Positions 30,789 through 39,561 of a DNA stretch of 64,000 bases are shown here, in pieces (positions within the stretch are counted from its first letter, which is position 1; the number at the start of each line of letters is the position of its first letter). Under the pieces are notes generated by a model. It had not been told where the DNA came from. It saw nothing but the letters and a program-made list of their open reading frames with translations, and did no database searches. The DNA is taken from positions 310,001 to 374,000 of the forward strand of contig NZ_WTVH02000008.1 of the NCBI RefSeq assembly GCF_012910785.2, in the 5' to 3' direction. Both the position numbers and the translations under genes were made by a program. The DNA is from Aromatoleum buckelii (GTDB lineage: Bacteria > Pseudomonadota > Gammaproteobacteria > Burkholderiales > Rhodocyclaceae).

Positions 30789-30827
30789 CGGCTGTCAGTC
30801 CCGTAACGGGAGATGACAGCCGTTTTT
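30789..30827 (+). terminator. Intrinsic terminator before alpA
   Basis: The stem CGGCTGTCA/TGACAGCCG encloses an inner CCCGTAACGGG hairpin and is followed by TTTTT (30823-30827). It separates the unknown gene from the alpA unit. Confidence 0.85.
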
Positions 30828-30929
30828 CTGTCAGAACTTCGCGCTGGCTGTCAGTTTGCCGACGCCGTTTGAATGCGAGCCCTGCCGATGCAGAACACAT
30901 CGGCTTCCTTCACTACCACGAGGAAGAAA

Positions 30930-31229
30930 ATGGCCGCTATCAAACAGTCCGCGCCCACCATCCTGAGGCGCAACCAGGTCGAAACTCGCACCGGGCTTTC
31001 CCGATCCACGATCTACGCCAAGATGCGCCCGAACCCCAAGAGGCCGGGCGGCTTCGATCCCACCTTTCCGAAGCCCATTGCTGTCGGCGCTCGCGCCGTC
31101 GGCTGGATCGAGGCCGAGATTGACGGCTGGCTGGCGGCACAGATCGAGAAGAGCCGCCCACAGGCCAACGAGGCCGAGCAAGCCCGGTGCGGCGGCAAGC
31201 GCACCGATGAAGTTGGCGTGATCCGGTAA
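30930..31229 (+). CDS. AlpA-family transcriptional regulator/excisionase-like
   Basis: The 99-residue protein contains the AlpA/MerR-like winged-helix pattern: ILRRNQVETRTGLSRSTIYA followed by FPKPIAVGARAVGWIEAEID and GWLAAQ. AlpA proteins of P4-like elements activate the integrase promoter or act as excision factors. The ATG at 30930 has AGGAAGA upstream. It is the first gene of the replication block and probably controls lysogeny-like switching (family-based inference). Confidence 0.85.
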   Translation: MAAIKQSAPTILRRNQVETRTGLSRSTIYAKMRPNPKRPGGFDPTFPKPIAVGARAVGWIEAEIDGWLAAQIEKSRPQANEAEQARCGGKRTDEVGVIR

Positions 31230-31240
31230 GGGGGCGCGTC

Positions 31241-31618
31241 ATGCACTACAAGAAAACGGGCCGCAACCATGGCGACGGCGCGACCCGCAAGAGCTTGCTT
31301 CAGCAGATTCACGCCGATTTTCCGGGCAACAGCACCGAAGCGCAACGGGCGCGACTGCTGGCCGCGATGCGCAAGGCCGAGCACGTCATGACGACTGAGG
31401 CGCGGCTGTTCCTCGAAGTGATGAACCCGTCGCAGCGTGTGACCGAGCTGCGCAATCAGGGCGCGAAGATTGACACCGCATGGACGCTTGAGCCGTCCGA
31501 AGCCGGGCGCGATCCACATCGCCAAGCGCGTTATGTGCTGATCCCGAACCAGGGCGGCATTGCAGCCGATCTGCTCGGCCTGCTGGCAATGGCGACCGTC
31601 GCCGGGGTGCTGCGGTGA
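31241..31618 (+). CDS. Winged-helix-like island protein
   Basis: The 125-residue protein reads RKSLLQQIHADFPGNSTEAQ, then RARLLAAMRKAEHVMTTEAR, VTELRNQGAKIDTAW and a final hydrophobic helix. The middle resembles the helix-turn-helix domain that mobile elements often encode next to alpA, where RVTELRNQG is the recognition-helix-like part. The function is probably DNA binding, maybe in control of replication genes. Its TGA overlaps the GTG of the next gene, so the two are translationally coupled. Confidence 0.6.
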   Translation: MHYKKTGRNHGDGATRKSLLQQIHADFPGNSTEAQRARLLAAMRKAEHVMTTEARLFLEVMNPSQRVTELRNQGAKIDTAWTLEPSEAGRDPHRQARYVLIPNQGGIAADLLGLLAMATVAGVLR

Positions 31619-32016
31619 TCCGGGCGCTAGTGGCTGGCGAGCTGCGTGCCGATCCGCAGCAACGCATGAGCAAGAATGGCAAACCCTATGCGCTGGCGCG
31701 GCTCTCTGTGCCGATGGGCGACGAAGGCCGCGTGTCCTGCGCCCTGATCGCCTTTGAAGCCGAGGCCGTGACCCGGCTGCTGCAACTGCGTGCCGGCGCA
31801 TCCGTGGCGGCGGCGGGCACGCTGAAGGTGGGAACGTTCGAGGGCAACGACGGCACGGTCCGCCCGAGTCTCGACATGGTGGCCGATGAGATCGCGGCGA
31901 CAACTCCGCGACCGAAGAAGCCGAAGCCTGCGCCAGCGCATCGCGGGCACCAAGGCGGCGGCGATCCGTTTGACGATCTGCCGGGCGCGGGTGATATCGA
32001 CTGGACTAGGGCGTGA
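31615..32016 (+). CDS. Single-stranded DNA-binding-like protein
   Basis: The 133-residue protein has an OB-fold-like first 100 residues: MIRALVAGELRADPQQRMSK, NGKPYALARLSVPMG and AGASVAAAGTLKVGTFEGNDG. An acidic tail GGGDPFDDLPGAGDIDW resembles the protein-interaction tip of SSBs. It overlaps both neighbours by four bases or less. It probably coats single-stranded DNA during replication of the island with the TOPRIM and DUF927 proteins. Confidence 0.75.
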   Translation: MIRALVAGELRADPQQRMSKNGKPYALARLSVPMGDEGRVSCALIAFEAEAVTRLLQLRAGASVAAAGTLKVGTFEGNDGTVRPSLDMVADEIAATTPRPKKPKPAPAHRGHQGGGDPFDDLPGAGDIDWTRA

Positions 32017-32018
32017 CC

Positions 32019-32906
32019 ATGCTCATTCACGACACCATCGACCAGTTCCGCACCGCCATGCTCTATGCGGGCGAGTTCCCGCCTGACGTGATCGAGGCGG
32101 ACGGGCAACTGCATCGCTTCTACAGGGAAGGCGACAAGCGCGGCACCTTGAACGGCTACTACGTCCTGCACCTCGACGGCCGGGCTGCCGGCATGTGCGG
32201 CAACTGGAAAACCGGGCTGCGCTCGACGTGGGTGGCGGACGGCAAGCGCATGAGCGACACCGAGCGCGAGGCGTTCGCCAAGCTGATCGAGGCGGCGAAG
32301 ATCAAGGCGCAAGCCGAGCGCCGGGCCGAACACGAGGCGTGGGCCATCAAGGCGCGGACCGAATGGACTGCTGCGGCACCGGCTGACCCGGCGCATCCGT
32401 ACCTGACCGGGAAGGGCGTGAAGCCGCACGCCCTGCGCCAGCGTGGCGGGCTGCTGATCGTTCCGCTGTTCGATGCCTTCGGCCTGCTGTGGAACGTGCA
32501 GCGCATCCAGGCGGACGGCGGTAAGCGATTCAAGCCGGGCCGGGCCGGTGGCCTGTTCTCCCCGATTGGCGACTTCGGCAACCCGGCAACGATCCTGATC
32601 TGCGAAGGATGGGCGACCGGTGCAACGCTCCACCAGGAGTCCGGGCATCCGGTGCTGTGCGCGATGAATGCGGGCAACCTGCTGCCGGTGGCGAAGGCGG
32701 CGCGCACCGCCTGGGCTGGAGCTGATCTGGTGATCTGCGCGGACAACGACCGCCAGACCGAGGGCAATCCAGGCGTGACCCATGCGACCGCTGCGGCAAA
32801 GGCGATCGGGGCGCGACTAATCGTGCCCCAGTTTCCCGAGGGCGCAGCCGGTTCCGACTTCAACGACTTGGCGGCGATCCGTCGCAAAGGGGGCCGCCAT
32901 GAGTGA
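32019..32906 (+). CDS. TOPRIM-domain primase-like protein
   Basis: The 295-residue protein has an N-terminal region typical of DUF7146-type primase modules and a TOPRIM domain: the Glu motif ILICEGWATGATLH, then DLVICADNDRQ (DxD) and GSDFNDLA. TOPRIM primases synthesise RNA primers or nick DNA. The ATG at 32019 is three codons into a frame that also offers GTG at 32013, overlapping the ssb-like stop; either start may be used. It overlaps the DUF927 gene by eight bases. Together with that gene it forms the replication core of the island. Confidence 0.85.
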   Translation: MLIHDTIDQFRTAMLYAGEFPPDVIEADGQLHRFYREGDKRGTLNGYYVLHLDGRAAGMCGNWKTGLRSTWVADGKRMSDTEREAFAKLIEAAKIKAQAERRAEHEAWAIKARTEWTAAAPADPAHPYLTGKGVKPHALRQRGGLLIVPLFDAFGLLWNVQRIQADGGKRFKPGRAGGLFSPIGDFGNPATILICEGWATGATLHQESGHPVLCAMNAGNLLPVAKAARTAWAGADLVICADNDRQTEGNPGVTHATAAAKAIGARLIVPQFPEGAAGSDFNDLAAIRRKGGRHE

Positions 32907-34989
32907 CCAGTTCGACACCATGACCGCCGATCTTTTCGGGGCAGACGTGGCAGCCGTTCCGGCGAGCGTGCCGAATCCCGCGCCACTACTGGCCGGAACG
33001 GGAGAACGTAACGCACATGAATTCAATAGCTCGCTGAAAAATGATTCCGGGCTGGGCGGCGCGGCGGCTGATGCTGACCCGCTTCATCCGTTTGCCGACG
33101 TTCCAGCCGTTTCAGCCGTTCCGCCGAGTAACGGCGCGGGTTTGAGCGGAACGGCACACGGAACGGTAGACGTTACAGCCGTTCCGGCACTGGCCGATCT
33201 GATCGAAGCGGCGACCGCTGGCGCGGGCGACGGCACCGATCACAAGGCGGTTCCGTCCGTGCCGGAGGATGAACGCCCCTGCTTCAAGGTGTATGACGAC
33301 TTCACGGTGCTCGACACCGGACGCAAGCTTCGGCCGGGCGTGTGGCATCACACCCTGAGCGCACCAAAGGGCGGCGGTGATCCGGTTCCGGTCGATACCT
33401 GGGTGTGCGGGCCGCTGCACATCGAGGCGCAGACCTTCGACGGCACCGGCAACAACTTCGGGCGGCTGCTGCGCTTCAAGAACACGGCGAGCCGGTGGCG
33501 CCCCTGGGCGATGCCGATGGAACTGCTTAAGGGCGATGGTTCCGACCTGCGCGGCGAACTGTTGGCGATGGGGCTGGAGCTTGATCCGTCCGCCCGCCAG
33601 ACGCTCACACGCTACTTGCAAGAGCGCACGCCGAATAAGCGCATTCGCTGTGCGCTGCAAGTCGGATGGTGCGGGAGCGTGTTCGTGCTGCCGGACGCCG
33701 TGATCGGACCGCGCGCTGATGACGTGATCTTCCAGAGTGGCGAACGCTCGCACGACGAGCATGGGCAGGCGGGAACGCTCGAGCGATGGCGCGACGAGAT
33801 CGCGGCGCGGGCGGTGGGTAATCCGCTGTTCCTGCTGGCGCTGTCGGCGGCATTCGCGGGACCATTGCTCAAGCGCACCAATACCGAGGGCGGCGGCCTG
33901 CATTTTGTGGGCATTTCCTCGACCGGCAAGACGACGATTTTGGAAGCTGCCTGTTCGGTATGGGGCGGGCCGGGCTACCGGCGAAGCTGGCGCGCGACGG
34001 CGAACGGCATGGAAGGCGCGGCGGCGCTGTTCAATGACTGTCTGCTGGCGCTGGATGAAATCTCCGAGTGCGATCCGCGCGAAGTCGGCGCAATCGTCTA
34101 TTCGTTGGGCAACGGGCGCGGCAAGCAGCGCGCAAGCCGAACAGGCGCGGCGCGATCAGTGACGCGATGGGCCGCGTTCATCGTTTCGACCGGTGAGCGC
34201 ACCATCGGCACAACGATGATGGAAGGCGGGCACCGCGCTAAGGCCGGGCAGGCGGTGCGGCTGCTCGACATCCCGGCGGTGCGGCGTTTCGGCTGCTTCG
34301 ACGAACTGCACGGCTTCCCGTCTGGCACCGCGCTGTCGGATGCGATCAAGCGGGCTGCGAGTCAACAGCATGGCCGGGCCGGGCGCGCGTTCCTCGAACG
34401 GCTGACGCATGACGAGCGCGACATGGCCGAACTGCTGGAGCGCATCAAGAGGCTATCTCCCTTCAACCCGCCCGACGCCGAAGGGCAGGACAAGCGCGCA
34501 GCGAGCCGCTTCGCGCTGCTCGCGCTGGCGGGCGAACTGGCGACCGAGTACGGCATCACCGGCTGGCCGGAAGGCGCGGCGCTGGATGCGGCGGTGATCG
34601 GTTTCGATGCGTGGCGAGCGATGCGCGGGCGCGGCAATGACGAGCGGCGGCAAATCCTCGACCGGCTCGCCGGCTTCCTCGAACGGCATGGGGATAGCCG
34701 CTTTTCCGACTGGACGGCGGAAGGCGTGATGGTCCGCGACCGTGCGGGCTGGTGGAAGCCTGACGATGCGGGCGGGCGGCTGTATCTCTTCAATTCGGAC
34801 GGACTGCGCGAGGCGCTGAAGGGTTTCGACTACAAGCAGGCGCTCGATGTGCTGGAGGCGTGCGGAGTAATCTCCAAAGCGAGCGCAACCGGCGAACGCT
34901 CGAAAACGGAGAACATTGGCGGGCGCAAGGTGCGCGTCTACCCAGTCCGGTCGAATGCGCTGCATGGGGTGAGCAATGGCGCTGGATGA
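32899..34989 (+). CDS. DUF927 replicative ATPase/helicase-like protein
   Basis: The 696-residue protein has a low-complexity N-terminus of ~115 residues, rich in Ala, Val, Pro and Gly, which also encodes a cluster of GGAACGG/CCGTTCC repeats. A DUF927 domain (~120-560) contains Walker A FVGISSTGKTT and Walker B CLLALDEISECDPREVG. SxxRTGAARSVTRW and STGERTIG follow. DUF927 proteins are replicative helicase/primase partners of P4-like elements and phages. It overlaps the primase gene and the following small gene, so the block is one operon. Confidence 0.87.
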   Translation: MSDQFDTMTADLFGADVAAVPASVPNPAPLLAGTGERNAHEFNSSLKNDSGLGGAAADADPLHPFADVPAVSAVPPSNGAGLSGTAHGTVDVTAVPALADLIEAATAGAGDGTDHKAVPSVPEDERPCFKVYDDFTVLDTGRKLRPGVWHHTLSAPKGGGDPVPVDTWVCGPLHIEAQTFDGTGNNFGRLLRFKNTASRWRPWAMPMELLKGDGSDLRGELLAMGLELDPSARQTLTRYLQERTPNKRIRCALQVGWCGSVFVLPDAVIGPRADDVIFQSGERSHDEHGQAGTLERWRDEIAARAVGNPLFLLALSAAFAGPLLKRTNTEGGGLHFVGISSTGKTTILEAACSVWGGPGYRRSWRATANGMEGAAALFNDCLLALDEISECDPREVGAIVYSLGNGRGKQRASRTGAARSVTRWAAFIVSTGERTIGTTMMEGGHRAKAGQAVRLLDIPAVRRFGCFDELHGFPSGTALSDAIKRAASQQHGRAGRAFLERLTHDERDMAELLERIKRLSPFNPPDAEGQDKRAASRFALLALAGELATEYGITGWPEGAALDAAVIGFDAWRAMRGRGNDERRQILDRLAGFLERHGDSRFSDWTAEGVMVRDRAGWWKPDDAGGRLYLFNSDGLREALKGFDYKQALDVLEACGVISKASATGERSKTENIGGRKVRVYPVRSNALHGVSNGAG

Positions 34990-35518
34990 CCTGCTCGCCA
35001 GACGGGAACGGGAGGCCGGAACGGCTGGAACGGCAGGCGTTCCGCCAGACGTTCCGCCGAATCCCTTGCAAACATTGGGCGGCACGGCTGGAACGGCTGG
35101 AACGGCAGAAAACGACAAAGGCCACTGCAGTTCCAGCGAAACGCCAGCGGCCGTCACCGCGTCCCCGATCCGGGCAACCGGCTGGCTGCTGCACTATGCC
35201 GACCGCGATCCGCTGGAAGCGTGGTTCGCGCCGGCGGTCAGTCACGAGGAGGTGCTGGCTGCGCACCGGGGAGCGGTGGCGGCTGAGCCGCTGGCCGAGG
35301 TACGCACGCCAGTACGCAACGAGGTACGCGGGGAATCGGCAGGGCGCGGCTGCTCGACCTGCCTACGCTGCAAGAGGCCAGGCCTAGCTCTTGGCTACTG
35401 CGGCGGTGGGCGTGACGATCTGCTGCCTGCCTACGGCGCGAATCACCCGCTGCGCAAGCTCCCTGACGATCAGGGCGCGGGCTGTGCCAGCTACACCCCG
35501 CACGAGGGCGGACGATGA
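34976..35518 (+). CDS. Island protein with Cys-rich motif
   Basis: The 180-residue protein has an N-terminal repeat-derived stretch (EAGTAGTAGVPPDVPP, LGGTAGTAGTAEN) arising from GGAACGGCT nucleotide repeats, then a globular region ATGWLLHYADRDPLEAWFAP. A Cys motif CSTCLRCKRPGLALGYC could bind zinc; the tail is Gly-rich. Its ATG lies inside the DUF927 gene and its stop overlaps the next start. Similar small proteins follow DUF927 genes in other integrated elements; the function is unknown. Confidence 0.6.
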   Translation: MALDDLLARREREAGTAGTAGVPPDVPPNPLQTLGGTAGTAGTAENDKGHCSSSETPAAVTASPIRATGWLLHYADRDPLEAWFAPAVSHEEVLAAHRGAVAAEPLAEVRTPVRNEVRGESAGRGCSTCLRCKRPGLALGYCGGGRDDLLPAYGANHPLRKLPDDQGAGCASYTPHEGGR

Positions 35519-36201
35519 CCAAGAAGAAAGCACCCACGATCCTGAAGCCGAGCAAGGCGATTCCCTGCGCAGCCTCACAAGACCCGGATGAGACGCATCG
35601 CAACTATGCGCGGGCGATCACTGCGCCAGAGGTAGCCGCGTTCCGTATCGTCTCGGCGTGCGAGAAAACGGGGCTGACTGCGCAGCTCGACACCCCGGCC
35701 ATGATACGGATGCTCAAGGACCAGAGCGAAGCCTTCAACCGTGGCGACATGACGCACGCCGAAGCGATGTTGTCGTCCCAAGCGACAGCGTTGCAGACCT
35801 TGTTCACGCGGCTGGCCGAGCGGGCGATGGAGCAATCAACAATGGCACACCTTGAGGGCTTCATGCGGCTGGCGCTGCGTGCGCAGGCGCAATGTCGCGG
35901 CACGCTCGAAACCCTGTCTGCGATCAAGAACCCGCCTGTGATCTATGCCAAACAAGCGAACGTGACGACAGGGCCGCAGCAGGTCAATAACGGGGTGGCG
36001 GCGCCTTCGCGCACGGGGGAAATCGAAAACGAGCAGAACAAACTATTGGAGGCGGATGATGGCAAGTGGCTGGACCCCGGAGCGGCGGGCGCGACAAGCG
36101 GAGGCGATACAACGCTGGAAGCCGTGGGAAAGCTCGACGGGGCCGCGCTCGGAAACAGGCAAGGCGACCGTGGCGCGCAACGCCGGCAAGGGCGGCACTA
36201 G
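35515..36201 (+). CDS. Conserved phage/island-type protein
   Basis: The 228-residue protein begins MTKKKAPTILKPSKAIPCAA and has a helical body with RIVSACEKTGL and MLSSQATALQTLFTRLAERA. A PPVIYAKQANVTTGPQQVNN segment is a recurring signature in proteins of mobile elements. The C-terminal ~45 residues are Gly-rich and read in a different frame over the next gene. ATGA coupling joins it to the upstream gene. The function is unknown; a packaging or DNA-binding role has been suggested for related phage proteins, but nothing here proves it. Confidence 0.65.
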   Translation: MTKKKAPTILKPSKAIPCAASQDPDETHRNYARAITAPEVAAFRIVSACEKTGLTAQLDTPAMIRMLKDQSEAFNRGDMTHAEAMLSSQATALQTLFTRLAERAMEQSTMAHLEGFMRLALRAQAQCRGTLETLSAIKNPPVIYAKQANVTTGPQQVNNGVAAPSRTGEIENEQNKLLEADDGKWLDPGAAGATSGGDTTLEAVGKLDGAALGNRQGDRGAQRRQGRH

Positions 36202-36265
36202 GGCAATGCTGCGCGAGCTACGCAAGGCGCTGCGCGAGCAAGCAGAGGCGCTGAAGATAATCTGA
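36059..36265 (+). CDS. Small conserved mobile-element protein
   Basis: The 68-residue basic protein reads MASGWTPERRARQAEAIQRW then KPWESSTGPRSETGKATVAR and ends in a charged helix. The pattern PERRARQAEAIxRWxPWExSTGPR is recurrent in phage and island proteins. It overlaps the upstream gene by 143 bases in another frame, so that stretch may code for two proteins. It is the last gene of the replication/phage-like block and lies just before a terminator. Confidence 0.6.
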   Translation: MASGWTPERRARQAEAIQRWKPWESSTGPRSETGKATVARNAGKGGTRAMLRELRKALREQAEALKII

Positions 36266-36289
36266 TCCGTAACCCGCATCAGTTTGCAG

Positions 36290-36312
36290 ACCCGGCACTG
36301 TGCCGGGTTTGT
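36290..36312 (+). terminator. Intrinsic terminator after the replication block
   Basis: CCCGGCA CTG TGCCGGG forms a perfect 7-bp stem, followed by TTTGT. It separates the replication block from the restriction operon. The 36313-36567 stretch after it has no convincing gene. Confidence 0.75.
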
Positions 36313-38251
36313 CGTTCCTGGGGTGGCGTTTGCGACGCGCCCTGCGGTGCAGCGTGAAAGGATGCGCGAGGGCCCCCGATCCGCCGGCGTGGTTTCCACC
36401 AGTTCGGTTACCACTGCGGTTACCCCCAGAATCGGCGGTCGGTATCCGCCGAAGCCGACCGCAGAAGCACGAGCGCGGATACGCAACGACTTCAGAGAAC
36501 TTCAGCTAAATAAGCGCCAGGGCATGACTGGACTGCCGACGGTTGGAGGGCAGCCCCTGCATGACAAATGCAGCACTCACAAGCCATAATCGACCGCAAA
36601 CCGCCGCTGGTGGCCTGCGAACAAGAAGATCAGGGAGTGCTTTCCGTGTCCAGCCTGCAAGATCGCGTCATGCGCGCGATGCTTTCCGTCGTCCCGTCCG
36701 ATGGTTCCACGATCGGCAATGCCGCCCTTCGCCGCGAGATCGGGACCCTGCTGCAGTCCGAGGGGCTGTCGATTAACGACGACGACTACTGGCCGGCCCA
36801 TAGTGTTCTCGTCGCCGAGGGCGTGCTGTTGAAGGGGCAAGGGCGGGGCGGCTCAGTACGGCGCGCGAAGGTGGAGGACAAGGCCGCGTCAGGCGCACCC
36901 GGTGATCTCGCCGACGATGCTGATGGTTTTGCCCTGCAAGCGCAGCAGCCGCCCGAGTTGAGCACAGAAACCGCGCCGAAGGTCCCCGCTGCTGCGAAGC
37001 GGCCGGCAGCGCCAAGTGCGCGCAGTGCAGCCGGAGAGGCGGCGCAGATCATTTCCTATCGCCACGCCGATAGGCGCAAGAATAATCCGGAGGTCGGCAT
37101 GGTGACGCCGGCCACGGACCCGGAGGCGGGCAAGACGCGCTGGGCCTACGATCCGCACCTCGACCCGGCACTACAGTTCGACCCCGGCCGCGCCAACATC
37201 GAGAAGCTGATCGACGACGCGCTCGCGTCGGGCGACACCCACCGGATGCGCGAAGCTCTGGAAGAGCTTAAGCGCCTGCAGTCGCCCTACCTGAACTGGG
37301 CAGGCAAGGCCGAGCGCACCAGTTTCGAGATCGACACCGTCAGCCTGCACGTGCATGAGCGCATCGATCCGGCCAGCATCCTGTCTGCGGTTCGCAAGGC
37401 GATGAAGGGCGAAGGCAAGGCTAAGGGGGCTGCGCACGCCATTCAGCCCGGCCTGTTCGATGCGCCCTTCGAGAACCTGCCGCTGCGCGATGCGATCGAT
37501 TTCTACCGCCATGAACGCGGTTGGGCCAACCGGCTGGTTGCCGGCGACAGCCTACTTGTGATGAACAGCCTGCTGCAGAAGGAGAGCATGGCCGGCCGGG
37601 TGCAGATGATCTACATCGATCCGCCCTACGGCATCAAGTACGGCAGCAACTTCCAGCCCTTCGTCGGTAAGCGCGACGTGAAGGACCGCAATGATGCTGA
37701 CCTCACACAGGAACCCGAGATGATCAAGGCGTTCCGGGATACCTGGGAGTTGGGCATCCACTCCTATCTCACCTACCTGCGCGACCGGCTGCTGCTGGCG
37801 CGCGAACTGCTGCATGAGTCGGGCAGCGTGTTCGTGCAGATTTCGGATGAGAACCTGCATCACGTGCGGGAGATTCTTGACGAGCTACTCGGCCCCGAAA
37901 ATTTTGTGGCCGTCGTGACCGTCGCGAAGACAAGTAGCGCAACAAGCGAGCTGCTTGCGGGAGTCTCGGACTATGTAGTTTGGTACGCGAAAGATTCAAC
38001 GAAGGTCAAGTACCGCGAGTTGTATCAAGTGAAAGAGGTCGGCGGGTCGGGAGCTGGACAATACACCTCATTGTTATGCCCCGATGGCCGAAAGACTCGG
38101 GTTGCAGACCCAGTCGCGGCGCTTAGCGAAGCACCAAAGGGCACCCGAGTCTTTCGACTCGACAACATGACCAGCCAACGACCTCCGGGTGATTTCCCTG
38201 TTCACATTCAAGGACGGGGGTGTCAGGATTTCTGTGTGTGAGGCGTGAAGA

Positions 38252-38297
38252 GACTGTTCCAACGGGGCCGCCTGCAGGCGGCCCCGTTGGAACAGTC
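38252..38297 (-). terminator. 46-bp perfect palindrome at the IS256 left end
   Basis: GACTGTTCCAACGGGGCCGC followed by its exact complement, centred on CCTGCAGG, starts 11 bases after the transposase stop on the minus strand. It probably terminates transcription at the end of the transposase gene and also shields it from outside transcription. Confidence 0.6.
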
Positions 38298-38307
38298 GGT
38301 AGTCATT

Positions 38308-39561
38308 TTAGCCCCGGCCTGCTTCAAAGCGCTCGGCGTAAAGGATGGCGAACTGGTTCATCGCCTCTTTCCAGTCTTTGGCTGCCCGTCCCCAGTCGGC
38401 GGTGATGTTGCGCAGGGCGAGCCAGATCAGCTTGGTTGCCGCCTCGTCGCTCGGGAAGTGCCCCCGCGTCTTGATGATCTTGCGCAGCCGCGCGTTGATG
38501 CTCTCGATGGCATTGGTGGTGTAAATCACCCGGCGGATCGGGGACGGAAAGGCAAAGAACGGGATCACCCGATCCCACGCCCGGCGCCAGGCGGCGGCCA
38601 CGGGGGGAAACTTCTCGCCCCACGGGCCTTGGGCGAATGCGTCGAGTTCGGCCAGCGCCGCTTCGGCACTCGGGGCGGTGTAGATCGGCCGGATTGCCGC
38701 CGCCAGCGCCTTGCGATCTTTCCAACTCGCGTAGTCGAGGCTGTTGCGGATCAGATGCACGATGCAGGTTTGCAGCGTGGTCGCCGGAAACACCGCCTCC
38801 AGCGCTTCGGGCATGCCCTTCAGGCCGTCGGTGACCGCAATCAGGATGTCGGTCACGCCGCGCGTCTTGAGGTCATTGAAGACCTTCATCCAGAATTTTG
38901 CGCCCTCGGTGTTCTCGATCCACAGCCCCAGGATGTCGCGTGTGCCGTCGGGCAGCACCCCGAGCGCCAGGTAGATCGCCTTGTTGCGGACCACGGCGTC
39001 CTCGCGGATCTTGACCCGAAGGGCATCGAAAAACACCACCGGGTACATCGGCTCCAACGGGCGGGATTGCCAGGCAGTGACTTCACCCATCACGGCATCG
39101 GTGACCGAGCTGATGAACTCGGGCGACACGTCGGTGCCGTATTGCTCGCCCAGAAATCCCTGGATCTCGCGGATCGTCATTCCGCGCGCATACATGGCGA
39201 CGATCTTGTCGTCGAAGCCGGTAAAACGCCGCTCGTGCTTCGGGATGAGCACCGGCTCGAAACTGCCGGCGCGGTCACGCGGCACTTCGATCCGCAGCGG
39301 CCCGTCTTCGGTAAGCACCGTCTTGCCGCTCGCGCCGTTGCGGTGATTGCTGCTCTCGACCGGCTTGTCAGCGCCCGGCAGGTAGCCGAGGTGATGACTG
39401 AGTTCGGCGCCGAGTGCCCGTTCGATCAGCGCCTTCTTGAACGCCATCGCGGCCGCGTTGACCGCCTCGGCGCTCATTGGACCGCCGACGAACTGGTCAA
39501 TCAGTTCTTTCGGAATGTTGGGCAGCGCCGCCGGTTGCTTCTTGCTCGTCTTGCTTGGCAT
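38308..39561 (-). CDS. IS256-family transposase
   Basis: The 417-residue DDE transposase of the Mutator-like/IS256 type carries Asp in YPVVFFDALRVK, Asp in AVTDGLKG and Glu in YTTNAIESINARLRK, plus the CIVHLIRNSLDY signature region. It moves the element by a copy-out mechanism. Length and motifs are complete, so it is probably active. It lies wholly inside the element and antisense to mod. Confidence 0.96.
   Translation of the reverse strand: MPSKTSKKQPAALPNIPKELIDQFVGGPMSAEAVNAAAMAFKKALIERALGAELSHHLGYLPGADKPVESSNHRNGASGKTVLTEDGPLRIEVPRDRAGSFEPVLIPKHERRFTGFDDKIVAMYARGMTIREIQGFLGEQYGTDVSPEFISSVTDAVMGEVTAWQSRPLEPMYPVVFFDALRVKIREDAVVRNKAIYLALGVLPDGTRDILGLWIENTEGAKFWMKVFNDLKTRGVTDILIAVTDGLKGMPEALEAVFPATTLQTCIVHLIRNSLDYASWKDRKALAAAIRPIYTAPSAEAALAELDAFAQGPWGEKFPPVAAAWRRAWDRVIPFFAFPSPIRRVIYTTNAIESINARLRKIIKTRGHFPSDEAATKLIWLALRNITADWGRAAKDWKEAMNQFAILYAERFEAGRG

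Noticed and set aside
36284-36589. 101-codon frame between terminator and mod
   Set aside because: Starts inside the terminator hairpin, no ribosome site, no family; may be a relic at most.
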